Shown: positions 46,816 to 60,660 of the stretch, piece after piece
Layout of the letters: each line of letters opens with the position of its first letter
How positions within the stretch are numbered: position 1 is the stretch's first letter
Assembly (NCBI GenBank): GCA_022113835.1
Contig: JAILWY010000009.1
Location: 8,842,001-8,906,000, forward strand
DNA length: 64,000 nt
Direction: 5' to 3'
Source: Atopsyche davidsoni
Taxonomy: Eukaryota; Arthropoda; Insecta; Trichoptera; Hydrobiosidae
Notes under the pieces: model-generated
Database searches by the model: none
What the model saw: only the letters and a program-made list of their open reading frames with translations
Told to the model about the DNA's origin: nothing
Program-made: the position numbers and the translations under genes

Positions 46816-47338
46816 CATTCAAATGCCTTGTCCCTCAACAGCAATAAAACAAATGTTTCATATTTTTTCCGTACAATCTTTGCGTCTACCCGATGGAATA
46901 GGTGGCAACCCTAAAGTAAACTGCATTTTATGCACGTTATCTAGAAAATGGAGAAGTTGAAGTCCTAAGTATTCTTTACTGTTGATTGGATTAAGCGGTC
47001 CGCGCGGGAAACCTTTGAACACTTTCTAGAAATGGAAAAAGTAATTTCCCAAACACGGAGAGCGTGATAACACCAGATATTGTTTCAAATTTTCTAGTTT
47101 AAAACCCTTGCAACTTGTAAGCCTCGATACAAAGAAGAAACAATTATCCCATGTAATTTGTACGCTTATACGAGATTATATGAATGTGTATTGTATTATA
47201 TGGAAATTAGAGTTTAAATATCATGTTAGACGATACACAGTATTAGATTTTTAATTAAATCAAGAAAGTATTTATTTGTAAAAAAAAAAAGAAAAACTTA
47301 TAGCAAACCAACAAATAGTAAACAATAGCCAATGGAAA
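46816..47338. other. AT-rich stretch
   Basis: Nothing recognisable. Confidence 0.5.
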
Positions 47339-47602
47339 CTATACTTCTGTACTTGTATATTCGATATTCACGAAGTCTGTTCTCAGTTTCCGAAGCTGTC
47401 GCCGCAGCGTCTGAGGCGAGTGTTGATAATTGTATAATGTATGAGTATTGCCGGTGACTGCGGCGGGGAGACTCGAGAAGTGTTGCGCAACGGCGCGGGT
47501 CCGAGAGGTGGAAGACTCCGCAGGGCAATAATGAATGAGCGTGTCGTAATAACTGAATACCTCTTCATCGAGAATCTGGAATGCCGTAAAGCCGTCACTC
47601 AC
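47339..47602 (-). CDS. Low-confidence ORF in a CpG patch
   Basis: The minus frame is open from about 47626 (after TAA) to TAG at 47341-47339. It reads SDGFTAFQILDEEVFSYYDT, then LIHYCPAESSTSRTRAVAQ and ends RTDFVNIEYTSTEV. There is no ATG at the 5' side. A donor-like AATAGA|GTGAGTGAC sits at 47598/47597. Other frames on both strands are open across the same CpG-rich DNA, so coding is not established; a conserved regulatory element is equally likely. Confidence 0.2.
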   Translation of the reverse strand: MSDGFTAFQILDEEVFSYYDTLIHYCPAESSTSRTRAVAQHFSSLPAAVTGNTHTLYNYQHSPQTLRRQLRKLRTDFVNIEYTSTEV

Positions 47603-47639
47603 TCTATTGGTGTCACCGTGAATAAATTAGCACTTTGAT

Positions 47640-50600
47640 TTCTGAGTGTTTTTGTACGCTGGGTCTGGTAAAGTAAATTGTAAATATTTATACTGAGATA
47701 TTGATAACTAACAGGACTACTCGATGCCATGACGTGTCTAGCAAATAAATAAGAAATATCAACACCCTAACTTATATTTGAATATTTTTTTAGAAGCATT
47801 TTAGTGTATGTGTTAAATATTTGTTAAACTCTGGACACAAGGATTAAGTTAAACTAATTTAAATAAGTAGACTAAAATATTGGTTAATCCAAAAATTTAG
47901 TCGGTGTTAACGGTGTTATGTAATCACATTGTTTCTGTTTTTTGTTTACAGTTCTTTGAAACACATGAAATATATAAAAAAAAAGCCTATTAAAGATACT
48001 TAAAAAAACAAAGCGAAACACTTCAATTGATTAATTAAAATTGATGTTTTTTTTTATTTATTATGACTGTGCTCAAAATAAAAAAAAGTATGCTTTACAT
48101 CGCTTGGTGGCAAATGTGATAAATTGCATATTTACAAGACAAATTGTATAATTTGAGACATTAATAGTGACAATTTATAATTGCGAGAAATGGTTTTAAG
48201 ACAACGGATTTCTCCCAACGCTTGCGCAGAGTTTCGTTTGTACCGTCATACTTTAACAAGGAAAAACAATCTAGCTGGGAAGTAAATTGGACGGAAGGGT
48301 GAAAACTGAGGAACGGACAGGCAGAAATATAAAATGTGCAAAAACATGCTTGGAAGAAGCTGATTGATGTTTAAAGAATAACTCAACATGCAATAAATTG
48401 GTTTGGCAAGAGTTAAATAAAAAAATCAAATAAATTTTAGTGATACGTTTATAGGTGAATATGAAAGGTCTTGGACAGGTAAACATTTAGTGATAAAATT
48501 TATTGTCAAGACAAAAACGTATCTATACAGAATAATATATTTGAAAGAAGTCACGAAGATTTATGATTCGATTAACCCTTTTTCGAGAAGTGTCATTTTA
48601 ACTTGGAGATGTTTTTAGTACCTAGACGTTTAGTATAAAATATGACTGAGATTTTATGTATATTTAAAACCTTTTGGAAAATTTTAAATTTTAAGTGCCT
48701 GCTTACGATTTCCATTAAATAAAAACTCCAAAGATTTTTACAATGTTATTTAACACGAAAAGTGGGCAACTAATGGTGACATAAATAGAATTAAAAGTTA
48801 GGAATGCAGTTTTTACTTTGCAATGCAGAGAAAGTCCATTTGAATCGAAACTAATTTAACAACATTTTCTATAAGTAAATGAATGTTTATTTTTAGCAGC
48901 GTAAGACCTTTGTTTTCTAGGCCTTCATAATAATTTATGTTTCTAACTTTTAAGATTGAAACCACAGAAAAATAATTTTTACGTTTATACAGCCAAAATA
49001 CATAAATTATATGATTTCTGGTGTATTGTTTATTTTAGTATATAAAGAGACGGTAATTTATTATGTTTGAATCACAACAAATAGATTTCTCAACAGAGCG
49101 CACTTAATATGATATGCCATTAATTGAATTCAGGTATTTAGAGTCAATGACATCCACTTTCACACAAGTCGAAATGCAACATAGTACTGCACTCAGAGAA
49201 TAACAAACTGAGCTACGAGTCGCAGAACTCAACTTCAAACAGACTAGCTTTATTTAACGTTCGGAGAAACTTTGATTCCTTTCAAGAACCGAAGATCGAT
49301 TACCCTATTTTAAAAAGCGAGAGAAATAAAAATTTTCATTGAACTAATTTTATTACAAAACCTAGCATAAAAGATCAGAATAAGGTATAGAAATAGAGCT
49401 CTTTGCAACTTTTTATAATATTTTCAAAGTTAAACAATTACAAAATGCAAACTATTTTCAATAATGAAATTAGTTATATTAAGATTAACAAAGTTCAGGG
49501 ACATAAGATTAATAAAGTTCAGACCGTGCCATTATTATGTTTTATGGTAAATTATATGTAATAAAATACTATGAATTCATTATGTTTGCATTGTAATGTA
49601 ATTGCAGAGTTGTTTACAGATTAGTCAGGATTACCGTAGACGTATTCGTGTCAGCTTGGGCTTTGGACACGCTGGATTATTTGATGGCTTATCTTTATTT
49701 TGGAATCATTGTGGAATCGTTTTTTAGGCCGATGATTTTAAACCTGATTTGTTAAGCAAGTTATTTTAGGAATTCACGTATATGTTAATAAGCTACTGAT
49801 AATATTATATTCGAGTACGCCTTTTTGTAAAAAAATATTTATTTGGAACTTAGTGCACTGGAAAAGTTATTTCTGTAAATTATTTAAAAGGTTGGCCAAT
49901 GGATGGCAGATTTCTCTAATTGGACAATTGTTCTGCCTCTTGAAATAAGGGACAGGACGCATTTTGATTACCGTGCATGACATATTGGCGGTCTTCAGCA
50001 TTGCACAACAATATTAAAGCACTTTATAATAATAATTCAAAAAATATCTAATCAAAAATAAATTACGTCAATAGAAAAAAGCATTGTTTCCAAGGTTTTA
50101 AATGAAACATAAGCCAAACAAAATATTAAACATAAGTTTAATGATAATGATTACATTTTGGTCAGCAAGTTTTATATCAATTGAAAGGTTTCAAAAAGAC
50201 CATGAAAAAATGACGAAAGGTTAAACTTATTAAAGCTACTATAATTAAAAATACAATTTATTCCCAAGATGAGCAATGTTTAAACTTATAAGTTCAACAA
50301 GATGACGAGAGAAAACTCAACTTCTCTAGCAATATATTCAAGGCGCATAATACTCGCGTTATTATTACAGAATTACATTTCCGTATTTGATTGCTCATTA
50401 ACGGTCACAATTCAAGTTTAAAAGTCACACCGTGTAGGTGTATAGAGCGATGACAGAGATTGATTAAAATTAATGATGGATTTGTAACAGCACCCATTTA
50501 CTTAATAATTGAGTAGAATACTGAAGTCCCACATTTCACCTCGCGCGGAGCTCGCAACTTGGCCTTGTGGGTTAAATGATATAACTGCACACAATGCAAT

Positions 50601-52190
50601 GACTTATACTTACGTCATAATTACAAACCTCTATTAGTCAAACACTTTAACTAAGTACACGTCTTCAGATTTTTCATAGTAATACCTGTTTATGGAGCAG
50701 CTGCCTATGGAATGATAAACGGGTAATGAAGAATGCACTGTGCTTGTACGTGCATCTCTTCGGATCAATTATTCTCTTAAATCCCTGGAATTTTATTCCA
50801 ATCATTATTTTTTACCATGAATACCTTCAAGGATATATTTCTAATTCAATAACGCAATATTAAATACTCTTGTATGTAATACTTTTATATTTGTACAAAA
50901 AAAATAATCGTTTGAATCGTTCAGTTGTATTTCTGACTGTAAATATAAAAATAGCTACGTTGTAACAAACAGCTTCTGTGTAAAGTTTAACCAAATCATG
51001 TTTTACTGAAAAGACAAAAAAATACCAAGATAAAGAGCTAATAAGTATATTGTATGTTTCTTTTCACACTTGGAGATAATTGGATTTATTGGATATTTAA
51101 GTAACAAAATTGATTGTATTTTGATTAAGATTAGAGTTGCAGTAGAGAGATTGAAAACAATAGTGGGCGTTTTTTTTGTTACTGAAACTCCAAAATTAAT
51201 AAAAATTGCTTCGATGTTGATAAATCAAAATAGTGTCGTAAATACTCATAATATATAATTTATTTCTGCGTTACGATTCAATTTGCTCGGAACGACGCGC
51301 AGTCTGTACATGAAGAATATGCCACTATATTGTTATAATGATAAATACTTAAACGATTACAATCACTGCTTCAGTTACTTAGTTTAAATAAATATTTTAT
51401 CCTATCTAAGTACGTATTTTTACAATATCGTAAAGAAACTATTAGTAAATGATAATTAAATTTAATTAAGAAATAAATATTAAATGTATTATTTTGCATT
51501 GTTTGTTTTACGACAAGCGACCGACTTTTCCAGTCCTTCTATGCCAACCAAGACCATTAGATGCATAAAATAAATAACGTCAAAAGTATACGGTATATTT
51601 TATTACTTGAAATATAAAATCAAAATTAATTAAAAGAGCGGGTCACAGATACTGAGTGCACAAAATTAAATAATGGAACAGATTTCCCCACTGCATTACT
51701 GAAATACTCAAATTACTCAACAACGTTGCCTGTTTTGTCAAACAAAGCATTGAGTAACTTTCGGATTTATATGAAATTTACAAGAAAGATACATATTCAG
51801 AAGTCCTGGATGTTTAATAATATTATCTTCGAAACATAATTGTGATCCATGTGCCGAGTTTATTAGTAATATAATGTATAAATAAATTCTAACCTAAATA
51901 GTCTTGTGGTCATCCGTGATATGCTATTTATCGTAATAAACATTTGATGCATTAAAATAATGCATTTTAATGTGATTGTGTGTCTCTTAAATAAAGATTA
52001 AATGTTTTTTTAGCTTTTAAGATACCACACCATATATAATATAATAGATTCACAATTATATTTATGCATTTGCGAGTGTACATATATCGTATGGATTCCA
52101 GGTAATGGCATGGTTATGCAAATCGCATCTTATATGAATATTATAATCACCAGAGTTGTCTTATAGTCAATAGTCAATCGTCATTTCTCA
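47640..52190. other. Long AT-rich stretch
   Basis: No gene, RNA or mobile element is recognised. On minus, TATGAC|GTAAGTATA (near 50615) is an isolated donor consensus. Short open frames at 48271-48486 and 51070-51258 are AT-rich and unsupported. Confidence 0.45.
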
Positions 52191-52191
52191 G

Positions 52192-52237
52192 GAGGTTCTC
52201 ACATATTCTTCATTCTTAGTTCACGATCTGCTGATGG
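52192..52237 (+). CDS. Candidate 46-nt exon (plus), part of a two-exon frame
   Basis: AATCGTCATTTCTCAG (ending 52191) is a good acceptor and GATGG|GTAAGTAAT (52238) a strong donor. In phase 0 the exon reads EVLTYSSFLVHDLLM plus one base, which joins the exon at 53527 (G|GT) without a stop. A second frame is also open. The upstream part of the transcript is not identified. It could equally be a non-coding RNA exon. Confidence 0.32.
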
Positions 52238-52239
52238 GT

Positions 52240-52440
52240 AAGTAATGCGGAATGGCCAAGCCCAGAGGCCCTGAGGGTGTGCGTCCTCGGCTTTGTCAGC
52301 TCGCAGATGCCAATTTCCTCCCATGGAGCTGCAGCAGCGCAGTTGTCTCCTCATTACCGACGGTGGAGCTCCCACACTCGACGAGCGAAGAAACCATGTG
52401 AGCGAGCTAAGGGAGCACGTGGGACACCACTAGACGTATT
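52240..52440. promoter_or_regulatory. GC-rich patch downstream of the 46-nt exon
   Basis: GC-moderate sequence with CCATGG, GAGCTGCAGCAGCGCAG and CACGTG motifs. A plus frame at 52277-52486 starts at GTG and has no splice context. Possibly intronic regulatory sequence. Confidence 0.2.
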
Positions 52441-52662
52441 TATTTGCTTTATTAATGACTGGAATTTTCATAATATTTATTTTTGAGACTTGAAAATACT
52501 CGTATATGATTTTTTTTAATAATACGTGATTGTTAAGGTTTTTTTAAGGCCAAAGTATTTTTTGGTATTTATAATTTATATTGTAAAAATATTTTAAGTA
52601 ATTTTTTTTCCAGCGTATGTACGTTAAAATTACCGGTTATGCTTTTAGTGCATTTGTTGTTT

Positions 52663-52720
<58 letters not shown>

Positions 52721-53526
52721 ATGTTTTGTACCTCTTTTATACTACAATTTTTAAATAGCATGCAAGAAGAGCCAAAGGCGGATGAAGGATTGGATAAATA
52801 ATTTTTTTCTTCTTAGATTGCGTGATCCTGCTGAGTAAGACTATTAAATCGAATGCGTACTAACTTGGTAGTGGAGCGAGATGCGGGCACGAAAATGAAT
52901 CATTCTCTGTGCCGAATAAACAACATCTAGGTAATTTGAATATAGTGAGTCAAGCGTATCGTATAACATAACATTAAAAGTAATACGATAAGTTGTCACG
53001 TAGCATAATTATTATTAATAGCAAGTTGATTACCTGGCAAATTGAATAGAGTCGATGGTGTGTAATAAACTAATAATGATATAATCAGAGAGAGAAGAAG
53101 GTCCGTGAACATATAATTAAAAGACTAGGAAGCATGTCTCAAGGTCGATTACTAATTATTTTAATAAAGATGGTATGATACATTTTTTGTAACTACTTCT
53201 AATCTATTAAGTCATATTAAAAAAATATGCAAAAAAGGAATATTTAGAAAGTGAATATTCGATATTGTAACACGATTAATAGTTAGAAGGTAATTATATG
53301 CTGTAAAATGTGGTGTTTTTATACATTAGATTTTGTTTTAGGCTATTCTTGCCTTTCGGGCGATTCTCAATAACTTCAATATGAGTCTTCACACTATTCA
53401 CGAGATTTGTTTGAAAATATAGACGATAAGGTCCACTCACGAATAAAAAGACACATTAAGTCATGCTTTTTCGGTTTTATATTGTACAATTGTAAAAAAA
53501 CAACTATATTCTTAACTTTCTAATAG
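52441..53526. other. AT-rich stretch, putative intron
   Basis: It contains an (AT)n microsatellite at 52668-52713 but no other recognised feature. Confidence 0.4.
52668..52713. repeat. (AT)n microsatellite
   Basis: 46 bp of TA repeats, flanked on both sides by TTTGTTGT (one copy 8 bp before the tract, one just after it). Confidence 0.95.
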
Positions 53527-53639
53527 GTCCCTGGCCATGGAATGCAGACTTCACATGCACATCTCCAAGACCTGCATCATCCAGCAGCAAGGACCTTCAG
53601 AGTTGGCACCGAGACGTGCACGTATTCACAACTAGCTGA
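53527..53639 (+). CDS. Candidate terminal exon (plus) of the two-exon frame
   Basis: TTCTTAACTTTCTAATAG ends at 53526. In the frame set by the exon at 52192-52237 it reads GPWPWNADFTCTSPRPASSS, then KDLQSWHRDVHVFTTS and TGA at 53637-53639. Another frame stays open to 53895 (MQTSHAHLQDLHHPAARTF...). The block 53527-53700 is GC-moderate in AT-rich DNA, as for a real exon. There is no AATAAA within the next few hundred bases. No protein family is recognised; lncRNA is an alternative. Confidence 0.3.
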
Positions 53640-53895
53640 CCAATGGCAATCTGATGATGGAAACATTACAAGTGCTTGGAAAATCCTGGCTATTGTTAGA
53701 TACTATACGACAACTATAATTAAGAATATAATTACATTTACTTTGTTTGAACTGAAGTCATTATATATGCATTGGATCTGTGTTTTATTAAGTTTAGAGG
53801 TGTGTTCATTTCGTGTCTGGGCATTATTTCCGAATTTGTATAGGAATTTGCATAACAAAGAGTCAAAATTGCTTATAACTGTACATAGTTCCTAG

Positions 53896-55499
53896 CATAG
53901 AAGAAACAATGTAATATAGCAGCTAGAAATGTTATGTTTGTTTATAATCTATTTATACTATATAGAAGTACGATTCCACAAATTTGAAAAAAAAAAGTAC
54001 AAAATACGCGTAATTGTGACTTTACCGTAGCCTGTCTTGCTGGATGGTGACATTTTCATTTTTCACCGGTTTGTTCCCGTTTCTCTCATAGAGATACCGT
54101 GTCCTATGGTGGGTCATCCAGATATCCTGTGTACTTCATTATTAATAACTTTTCATGTACATTTAATCTACTCAAAATTCTACTACTTGTATATAAATAT
54201 TCTTTATTTCTTACATGTTCGTTTTAAATGAAAAATTTACCGCTCTAGATTCAAGTCAGGATTTGTGGGCCCGTGTGTCTGTTAGGTATTATTTTCTGGT
54301 ATTTTGGATGTCGGCATGTGCTGTCCATCCCGTTACTCTTCACTTTAATCTTTTATCAATAACCCACAGTCAAAATATTTTCTAATTGATTGAAAACCGG
54401 AAATCAAGTGATAAAAACAAATTGAAACGAGTTTTGTTCATCATCTCTCGATGCCAGCGCGACATCGCTGTGCGGGGTACTAGGGTTCTCTATCAGTAGA
54501 AAGTACTCCAAGAATGTCTCAAGACAAGAAGCAAAATTATTTGATTTAAAATATATCACCTCTAGTATACCTAAAGCATTGAATTTGAGTGAACAACATT
54601 GAATGTAAAGATAAGGCAAGATATATAGCGTTTTTACTTTTAGTAATTGTAGTTTTCTAGGCAGTGGACAGTTTTCGATGATAAGCCTGTGTTATTTGAT
54701 AATTGATCTCAAAGGTAAAATTTTTAAATTCCATTCTCGTTTTCGTTTGAGTAAATATTTTTTTGAATGTATGAAAAAATAATAAAAATTGATAATAGAA
54801 CAAAAGAAAATAATAATACTTTTTTTATGTTGACCTAAATGCAGAGTATTATTATAGAATATCCGAGCAATTGTGTTCGGATATTTTTCCGGTCAAATGG
54901 TCGGAAATGACTCTATTACGTAAAGCGCATAAGTCATAACTTATGAAGATATTAAATTGAAGCAACGATCATCTACGCAAGAATATAAACTTGACTTCGG
55001 TTGTCTAAAAGTTCAAAATTGATTTTACCTTAAAATTTTTAAGCTGAAAGATCGCCAAATTTGATAATTTTCTTGATTAGTTCGATAATATATCCAATGA
55101 TTTTTTGCATTTTTTGCCCTTCAAAAACTCGTTTATAAAATACCTTTTGATATGATATAAAAAAATTGACAGTAATAATAATAAATATACATATTTTTTT
55201 TATAAATCTGCAATTATCACTTATACTATGTATATAAATCAATTGTGTTGACAATAATTCGTTATCCATTAAGTTTATAAGTTACAGGAGAAAGAATTTA
55301 AATTATCAACGACAAGCAACTGTGACGTAATAAAAATCAAGGGTCGTTCAATATAGCAAAAATTAACTCGTCGTTTCATGTGTGAATCGATTATCCAAAT
55401 ATTACATGAACAACGATATAATTTACGTTTACAATATGAAATCAGCAACGAACGGCGTATTTTATTTAAAATATACTAAGCATTATTTATTATTGTTAC
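53896..55499. other. AT-rich stretch
   Basis: A perfect 9-bp hairpin (54858-54885) is the only structure noted. No gene is recognised. Confidence 0.45.
54858..54885. repeat. 9-bp hairpin
   Basis: AATATCCGA (54858-54866) and TCGGATATT (54877-54885) with a 10-nt loop. Too short to propose a microRNA precursor. Confidence 0.5.
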
Positions 55500-55628
55500 C
55501 TTGAGGTGCCAGGCACTTGAGCACATCTCGCCCATCGTTGAGTGCAACTGACAAACTCTGAAGTCACAACTTTTAGAGTTACTGCACCTCGGTGTCGATG
55601 GATTCATTTGTCTTGGTAATGGAAGACA
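55500..55628 (-). CDS. Candidate 129-nt internal exon (minus)
   Basis: On minus, TTGCAATGTCTACAG (ending 55629) is an acceptor and CCTCAAG|GTAACAATA a good donor at 55500. One frame is open across all 43 codons, phase 0 to 0: CLPLPRQMNPSTPRCSNSKS, then CDFRVCQLHSTMGEMCSSAW and HLK, with six Cys residues. A second frame encodes SSITKTNESIDTEVQ before a stop, and would join the exon at 60661-60704 in phase. An internal acceptor, GTTGTGACTTCAG, lies at 55562. The exon is distinctly GC-richer than its flanks. No family is recognised. Confidence 0.35.
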
Positions 55629-58601
55629 CTGTAGACATTGCAATATTAAAGTTGCGAAACTCCGAAGGAAATGAAGATGTTGGTCTGAGATAGCACACCC
55701 ATAAATCTTATCCGAACAAATAAGATTAACAGCTTGAAAAGTTGAGTAACCATAGAGATAATTATTTTTTTGAAATTTATGTTGCAATCAATAAAAACAA
55801 AGTCGATAAGAAACGATATAAATTTAATCTGGTTTGCCAATTGATGTGCGTTTCGAAATGTTTGTTCTGGTAGTGATTTCATGTTATCATTTTTTTTTAT
55901 TAAAAACCAATGAAAAGAAAGATTTTCAAATAAATATTGGATTGACGTTTTAACTTTTTTTTTTTAAAGATTGCTTTTCATAAGCAATATAAGACGTTAG
56001 TCTGTTAAGATATCATGTATTTTCAATAAAAAAAGTCTACACAAATTAAATCAATTATTTATAGCGTTTAGTCGAGTAGTGACCTATTTTCTGAGTTTGA
56101 AAAGAATTTTCAAGAAAATATTTTACAAGAAACTCTTTATTCCAGGCGGAAATTGAGAAATGCATTTCTCTGCTGACATTTTTTAAAAAATTCAATGAAA
56201 GCTTTATGAAGAGATGGTCCACGGTGTTTCGTAGATTTCAATTGAGATATTAAGTACAACGTACCGAAGTGAGATGTGCTATTAAACTTTAATACATTCT
56301 GTTTCAAGTGATTATAAAAATAAAATAAACTTAAATTGATAAACCCTTGATGATGATAAAAAAAACATTAGTTCTTTTATTATTACATATATTTTTATAG
56401 CAAAAGTTTGATACACTCCAATAGATTTGTGAAGAAAAAGCTCCTGAATAACTTTAACTGTAACTCTGTAAATACCATAGGTCGTCATGATAAATTTTAG
56501 CTAGCAAATATTATAAAAGCAAACATGGCTGTTGATAATACAGAATTGATTTTACAGACAACGAGTGAAGAATTCATTATTTTCAAAACTATCTGATTAC
56601 TTAATCTGTCAATTTTGATTGGTTCATGATCAGAAGCATGACTTTTGTATAGATAAGATCTACAGCTAAGTAAATATATGCAACTATTCAAAGCGTATAA
56701 TGGTCGCATATATATTTAAAAATCAATAAGCGCTTTATTATTTAAATACTGCTTATTAATTGGACATAATTTAAACATATTATACAAATGTTATTATTAC
56801 TAAAGTAATCAATGACGTACTGCTTCATAAATTATTCATTATCGAATAAAATACAAATTTTATCAATACAACTTAGCAAACACGTTTTTAATAATGTGAT
56901 TACAATTCTTTAATGACAAATTTCTCTTCAATAAATATTTTTATAACCCCATGAATATTTTTACTTTAAAACAGAATTCGTGATAGTTTCTTGCATTTTT
57001 ATATATATACCGAGTCAAAAAAAGTGTACACGAATAAATTAATTCATATGGCGTGTCTATCATTACTAGTGGGATGATTTTTTTTAGATTCACGGTATAG
57101 CCAAGTGTGTGATAGTGTTTAAACTATAAAAAAGTTATTGTACACATATGTGATTTGTATGGTGATTTCTAATTTACGAATCTATGTATTTTGGATAAAG
57201 TTTTATGTTTTTTAAAAAATATATCGGATTTATAATCTTATATAATTTACCGAATATCAGAGTTGATTTATGAGGAGGAACAAATTTATACGCGTATGCC
57301 GTCAAAATGAAAGCAATAGGAGAAATTCTATATTCGTAGTTGTATAATAAGGCTTTTCAAGAGTAAGAAAAACAACTATATTAAAAAAGGTGCGAAATAA
57401 TATGTTTTGATTTTTGTCATTTTAAATTGAAAACAATCATCCAAGTTGCGGTATTTTCGTTTGGCATTACGATTCCCTTGCTGATAGCAGAACGATCGAT
57501 TTCTAAATACTGACATCACCGTCGACTTTATTTCTTTTTATCTGCAAACATTTAATATCTGATGGTTTTGCAAGTTTACATCAGTGTAAATAATTTTATC
57601 GATAAAAAGATAGAAGGAAATTTGACTTGCAGTAATTTTCTAGTTGCGATATCGTCTCGAGTTACTCGAAGTTAAGCCTGTTTGCTTTGAAAAGTGCACA
57701 TTTACTAGCATTTTTAACAAATTTTAAAGGTTTTTTTTCTTTTTATCGCTTCGAAATATGGGATATACTATGATATTCAGAAAATTATATTTTGGCGAAA
57801 AAATAATATCAGAAAATACTGAAAATATCAGAAAATCTTAATTCTAAAACTTAATGCTTAACCTAAAACAAACTACACAGCTATAGAGTTTTCAAATGAA
57901 GATAATTTGCTTTCCATCACAAGTGATTTTGTGGTCTGCATAATATCTTAAATCCATTTGTATTTTGTTGACGTATAATTTTAAATTTTATTGGTGAATC
58001 GACTGATCCTGACGCTGACACATCTCAGCCTTATTTCCTTTCCAACAAATCCCATTTTCGTGATTAAGAGTTTTACCGATGCAGGAAGTATGTTTATGGT
58101 ATTCATTTATAAGTCTTCTAATAATAGAAACCACAAACCCGTCTTGCACTCTTAGTATACAAGATAGTTAATTATCGTAGGACAATTTGTTCTGAATCAA
58201 CAAAGAAGGATGGCGGCGCTGAGTGAAATAGTCGACGGTTTTCCGTCCTTTGGAAACTGGCGCCTCATTACTCAAGCGCCATTCCACGAGCATTAATCAC
58301 CACAGCTATTGTTTTATACCGAGAAAGCTTTTTGTACATCAGTGGGTAGAGGCTAGAGACTAGAGACACGTTAAAATTAGACGTAATTGAGGTTGTATTA
58401 GAGATCAACAGCCAAAAAAGCAGACCTTCCCTTTATTGGGGTAATAAATTATTTAGAACACACTGTAACAAAAAGTAAGTATTGGGTTTTTTGACAAAAA
58501 GCTGTGCGCATTAAGCGAAGAAAATGATTTAAAAATATTTTAAGCTCATACTAAAAAAATGTTGCATAAATAATACCCACTAAAGCCTAGACACTAGAAA
58601 C
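55629..58601. other. AT-rich stretch
   Basis: No gene is recognised. A GC patch lies at 58205-58300. At 57009-57050 ACCGAGTCAAAAAAAGTGTA resembles Tc1-type inverted-repeat ends, but no partner was found. Confidence 0.4.
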
Positions 58602-58625
58602 AAGTGATGTTAGCTAACATCACTT
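58602..58625. repeat. 24-bp perfect palindrome
   Basis: Each half is AAGTGATGTTAG / CTAACATCACTT with no spacer. AT-rich flanks; no gene adjacent. Could be a dimeric protein-binding site, a cruciform, or the fused ends of a small element. Confidence 0.8.
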
Positions 58626-60660
58626 ATTTTTGTCTTTTTTTAAGTGTTGCTTAATTTCGTTGTAGAGTTAAATAACATTACAAATTACCTATTGGTGAAT
58701 GCACTTTATGAATTTAGAATTAAGTATTAGTTGCATATAAAAAAAAAAATTATAGTGTTGTAAATTTAAGTGTATTTATATATGTTTCATATCTCAGTTA
58801 TTTTAAATAAAATAAACTTTAAATTGACTTTTTTATTACTAATGATCTTATTTTATTAATTTTAATTGCTACATATTTAAAAAAAAGGTTGATCAAAAAG
58901 CATAAGTATACACGAAAATGAGAGTGAAGATCGATTGATAGTCGAATAAACAAATGTTGGAAGCTGTGATAGCAATATCATGTTAAGTAATCCCTTTATC
59001 ATTTAACATGATCGTGACATCGTGCCCACGCTAAAATAATTTGTAAGGTGTTATTTGTAATATTTATGAAAAAAAAATTATATAAATATAAAATATTAAA
59101 AAAACAGCTTTTTTTAACAAAAATATATATCTCAACGGCCAGAATTCTGGAAACTTTACAAAAACACGTTGTTCGGTTTTCACTAATTGGAGAGTTGTTG
59201 ACTAAACGCTGGCTTTTGCAACTATTTACATACATGTTCCGTCATTTAAAATTTTTATATGGAAATTTGAATGCACATGGCGTAAAATATATTGGATTTT
59301 ATATTAATGAAAGTTTTATTTTAATATTCACTTCGTACCCTATTTTTTCGTATAAAATCTTTTAGTTCTTCACAGATAAATACGTTGTCGATATAAATAA
59401 ATACTTTTTGTGAAGTCGCAATAAATTATTATCCTCGTTGAAAATATATCAAAAGCAGCGTTTACATAAATTTTTCTGTTCATCCGTTGCACAAATATGT
59501 GAACCATTAATTTACCCGCAGACTTAGCCTGCCGTTGCCAGAATAAAATATTACACAGAGTGGTTTCGTACTGAACCGATTCTGTGTCGTCCCCCGCGGC
59601 AAATTACCGGGAGATTACGTGAAAATAATCGGTTCGATTATTTGATATTGAAATTTAATGTTGCTCCGATAAATCACTTAAGGGTCGGTGGCGGTAAATC
59701 ACTAAGGACCGAGGCTCGGGTAACTCATGGACCAAATATTTTTATAATTGCTTCGATAATATAGCTGTGAGGGAACGAGGAAATTGTACGTGTCTCTCAT
59801 ATGTACACAGCGGACACCCAATGGCCTCTTTATTGTCTGCCGACAATTTTTTTATTACAACGATGGCTGGTTAAATTTTAAGTACTTAATATTTCAGATA
59901 AAGATGGTACAATAATTTTGTAAGGACATTTCAAAATAATTGTTAAAAAATAAAGACAGTGATTGTTTTTTTTTCTAGAGCTTTTTAGACATACTTGGAA
60001 ACTAATAATAGAATTCTAAATACAAAAAAAATCATAGTTAACAATTGATAAAGTTGTAAAAGGTTATTAATCAAATTTATTTATAAATCATGTTTATAAT
60101 TTATGTATTTTTTTTTTCATTTGTGTATAAAGTATTGATTTTGTGTATCTATTACTTTTAATTCTGTGCTAAATAATATTTTATTAACATACAAAGAGAA
60201 AGAAAGTTCCCACTGAAATAAAATTTACTTATGCTTATGCAATTGTGTTTTAGACGTTCTAAGAAATAAAAACTTCTTATTTTACTAACTCTATGGAACT
60301 TATTACAGTGCATTGCAAAAAATCTGTCAGATTTACAAAATCACCATATATATTATACAATTTACTTAAATAATGAATTATATAATAACATAAAACGAAA
60401 ACACAATCGAATCAAAAAAGCAATTAATCATTGAACATGATTGTCATTTAAGCTATTTCAGCGAGCCATTTTACACATTTTTCGATTCGGAAGAAAGATC
60501 AAGACTCTAAAGATCTGCGGTGTAACAGTAAAGGAACTTGACATGTTTTAATGACAGGACATTAAACATTGCAACTTTCAGTATGCGCTTGCATAATGGA
60601 GAAAGTTGTATCGCCTATAATAATTCTGCGATTCGAATCGTAGATTCTGTCTGAACTCAC
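58626..60660. other. AT-rich stretch
   Basis: A GC patch at 59520-59720 (CCCCCGCGGC region) has no coding frame. A plus frame at 59048-59365 is AT-rich, Lys/Phe/Ile-rich and unsupported. Confidence 0.4.

Noticed and set aside
57009..57120. Tc1-like terminal sequence
   Set aside because: Only a loose resemblance of about 20 bp; no opposite end and no transposase frame were found.
60625..60645. Possible tRNA B-box-like GATTCGAATC
   Set aside because: No matching A-box, acceptor stem or anticodon arm could be folded around it.
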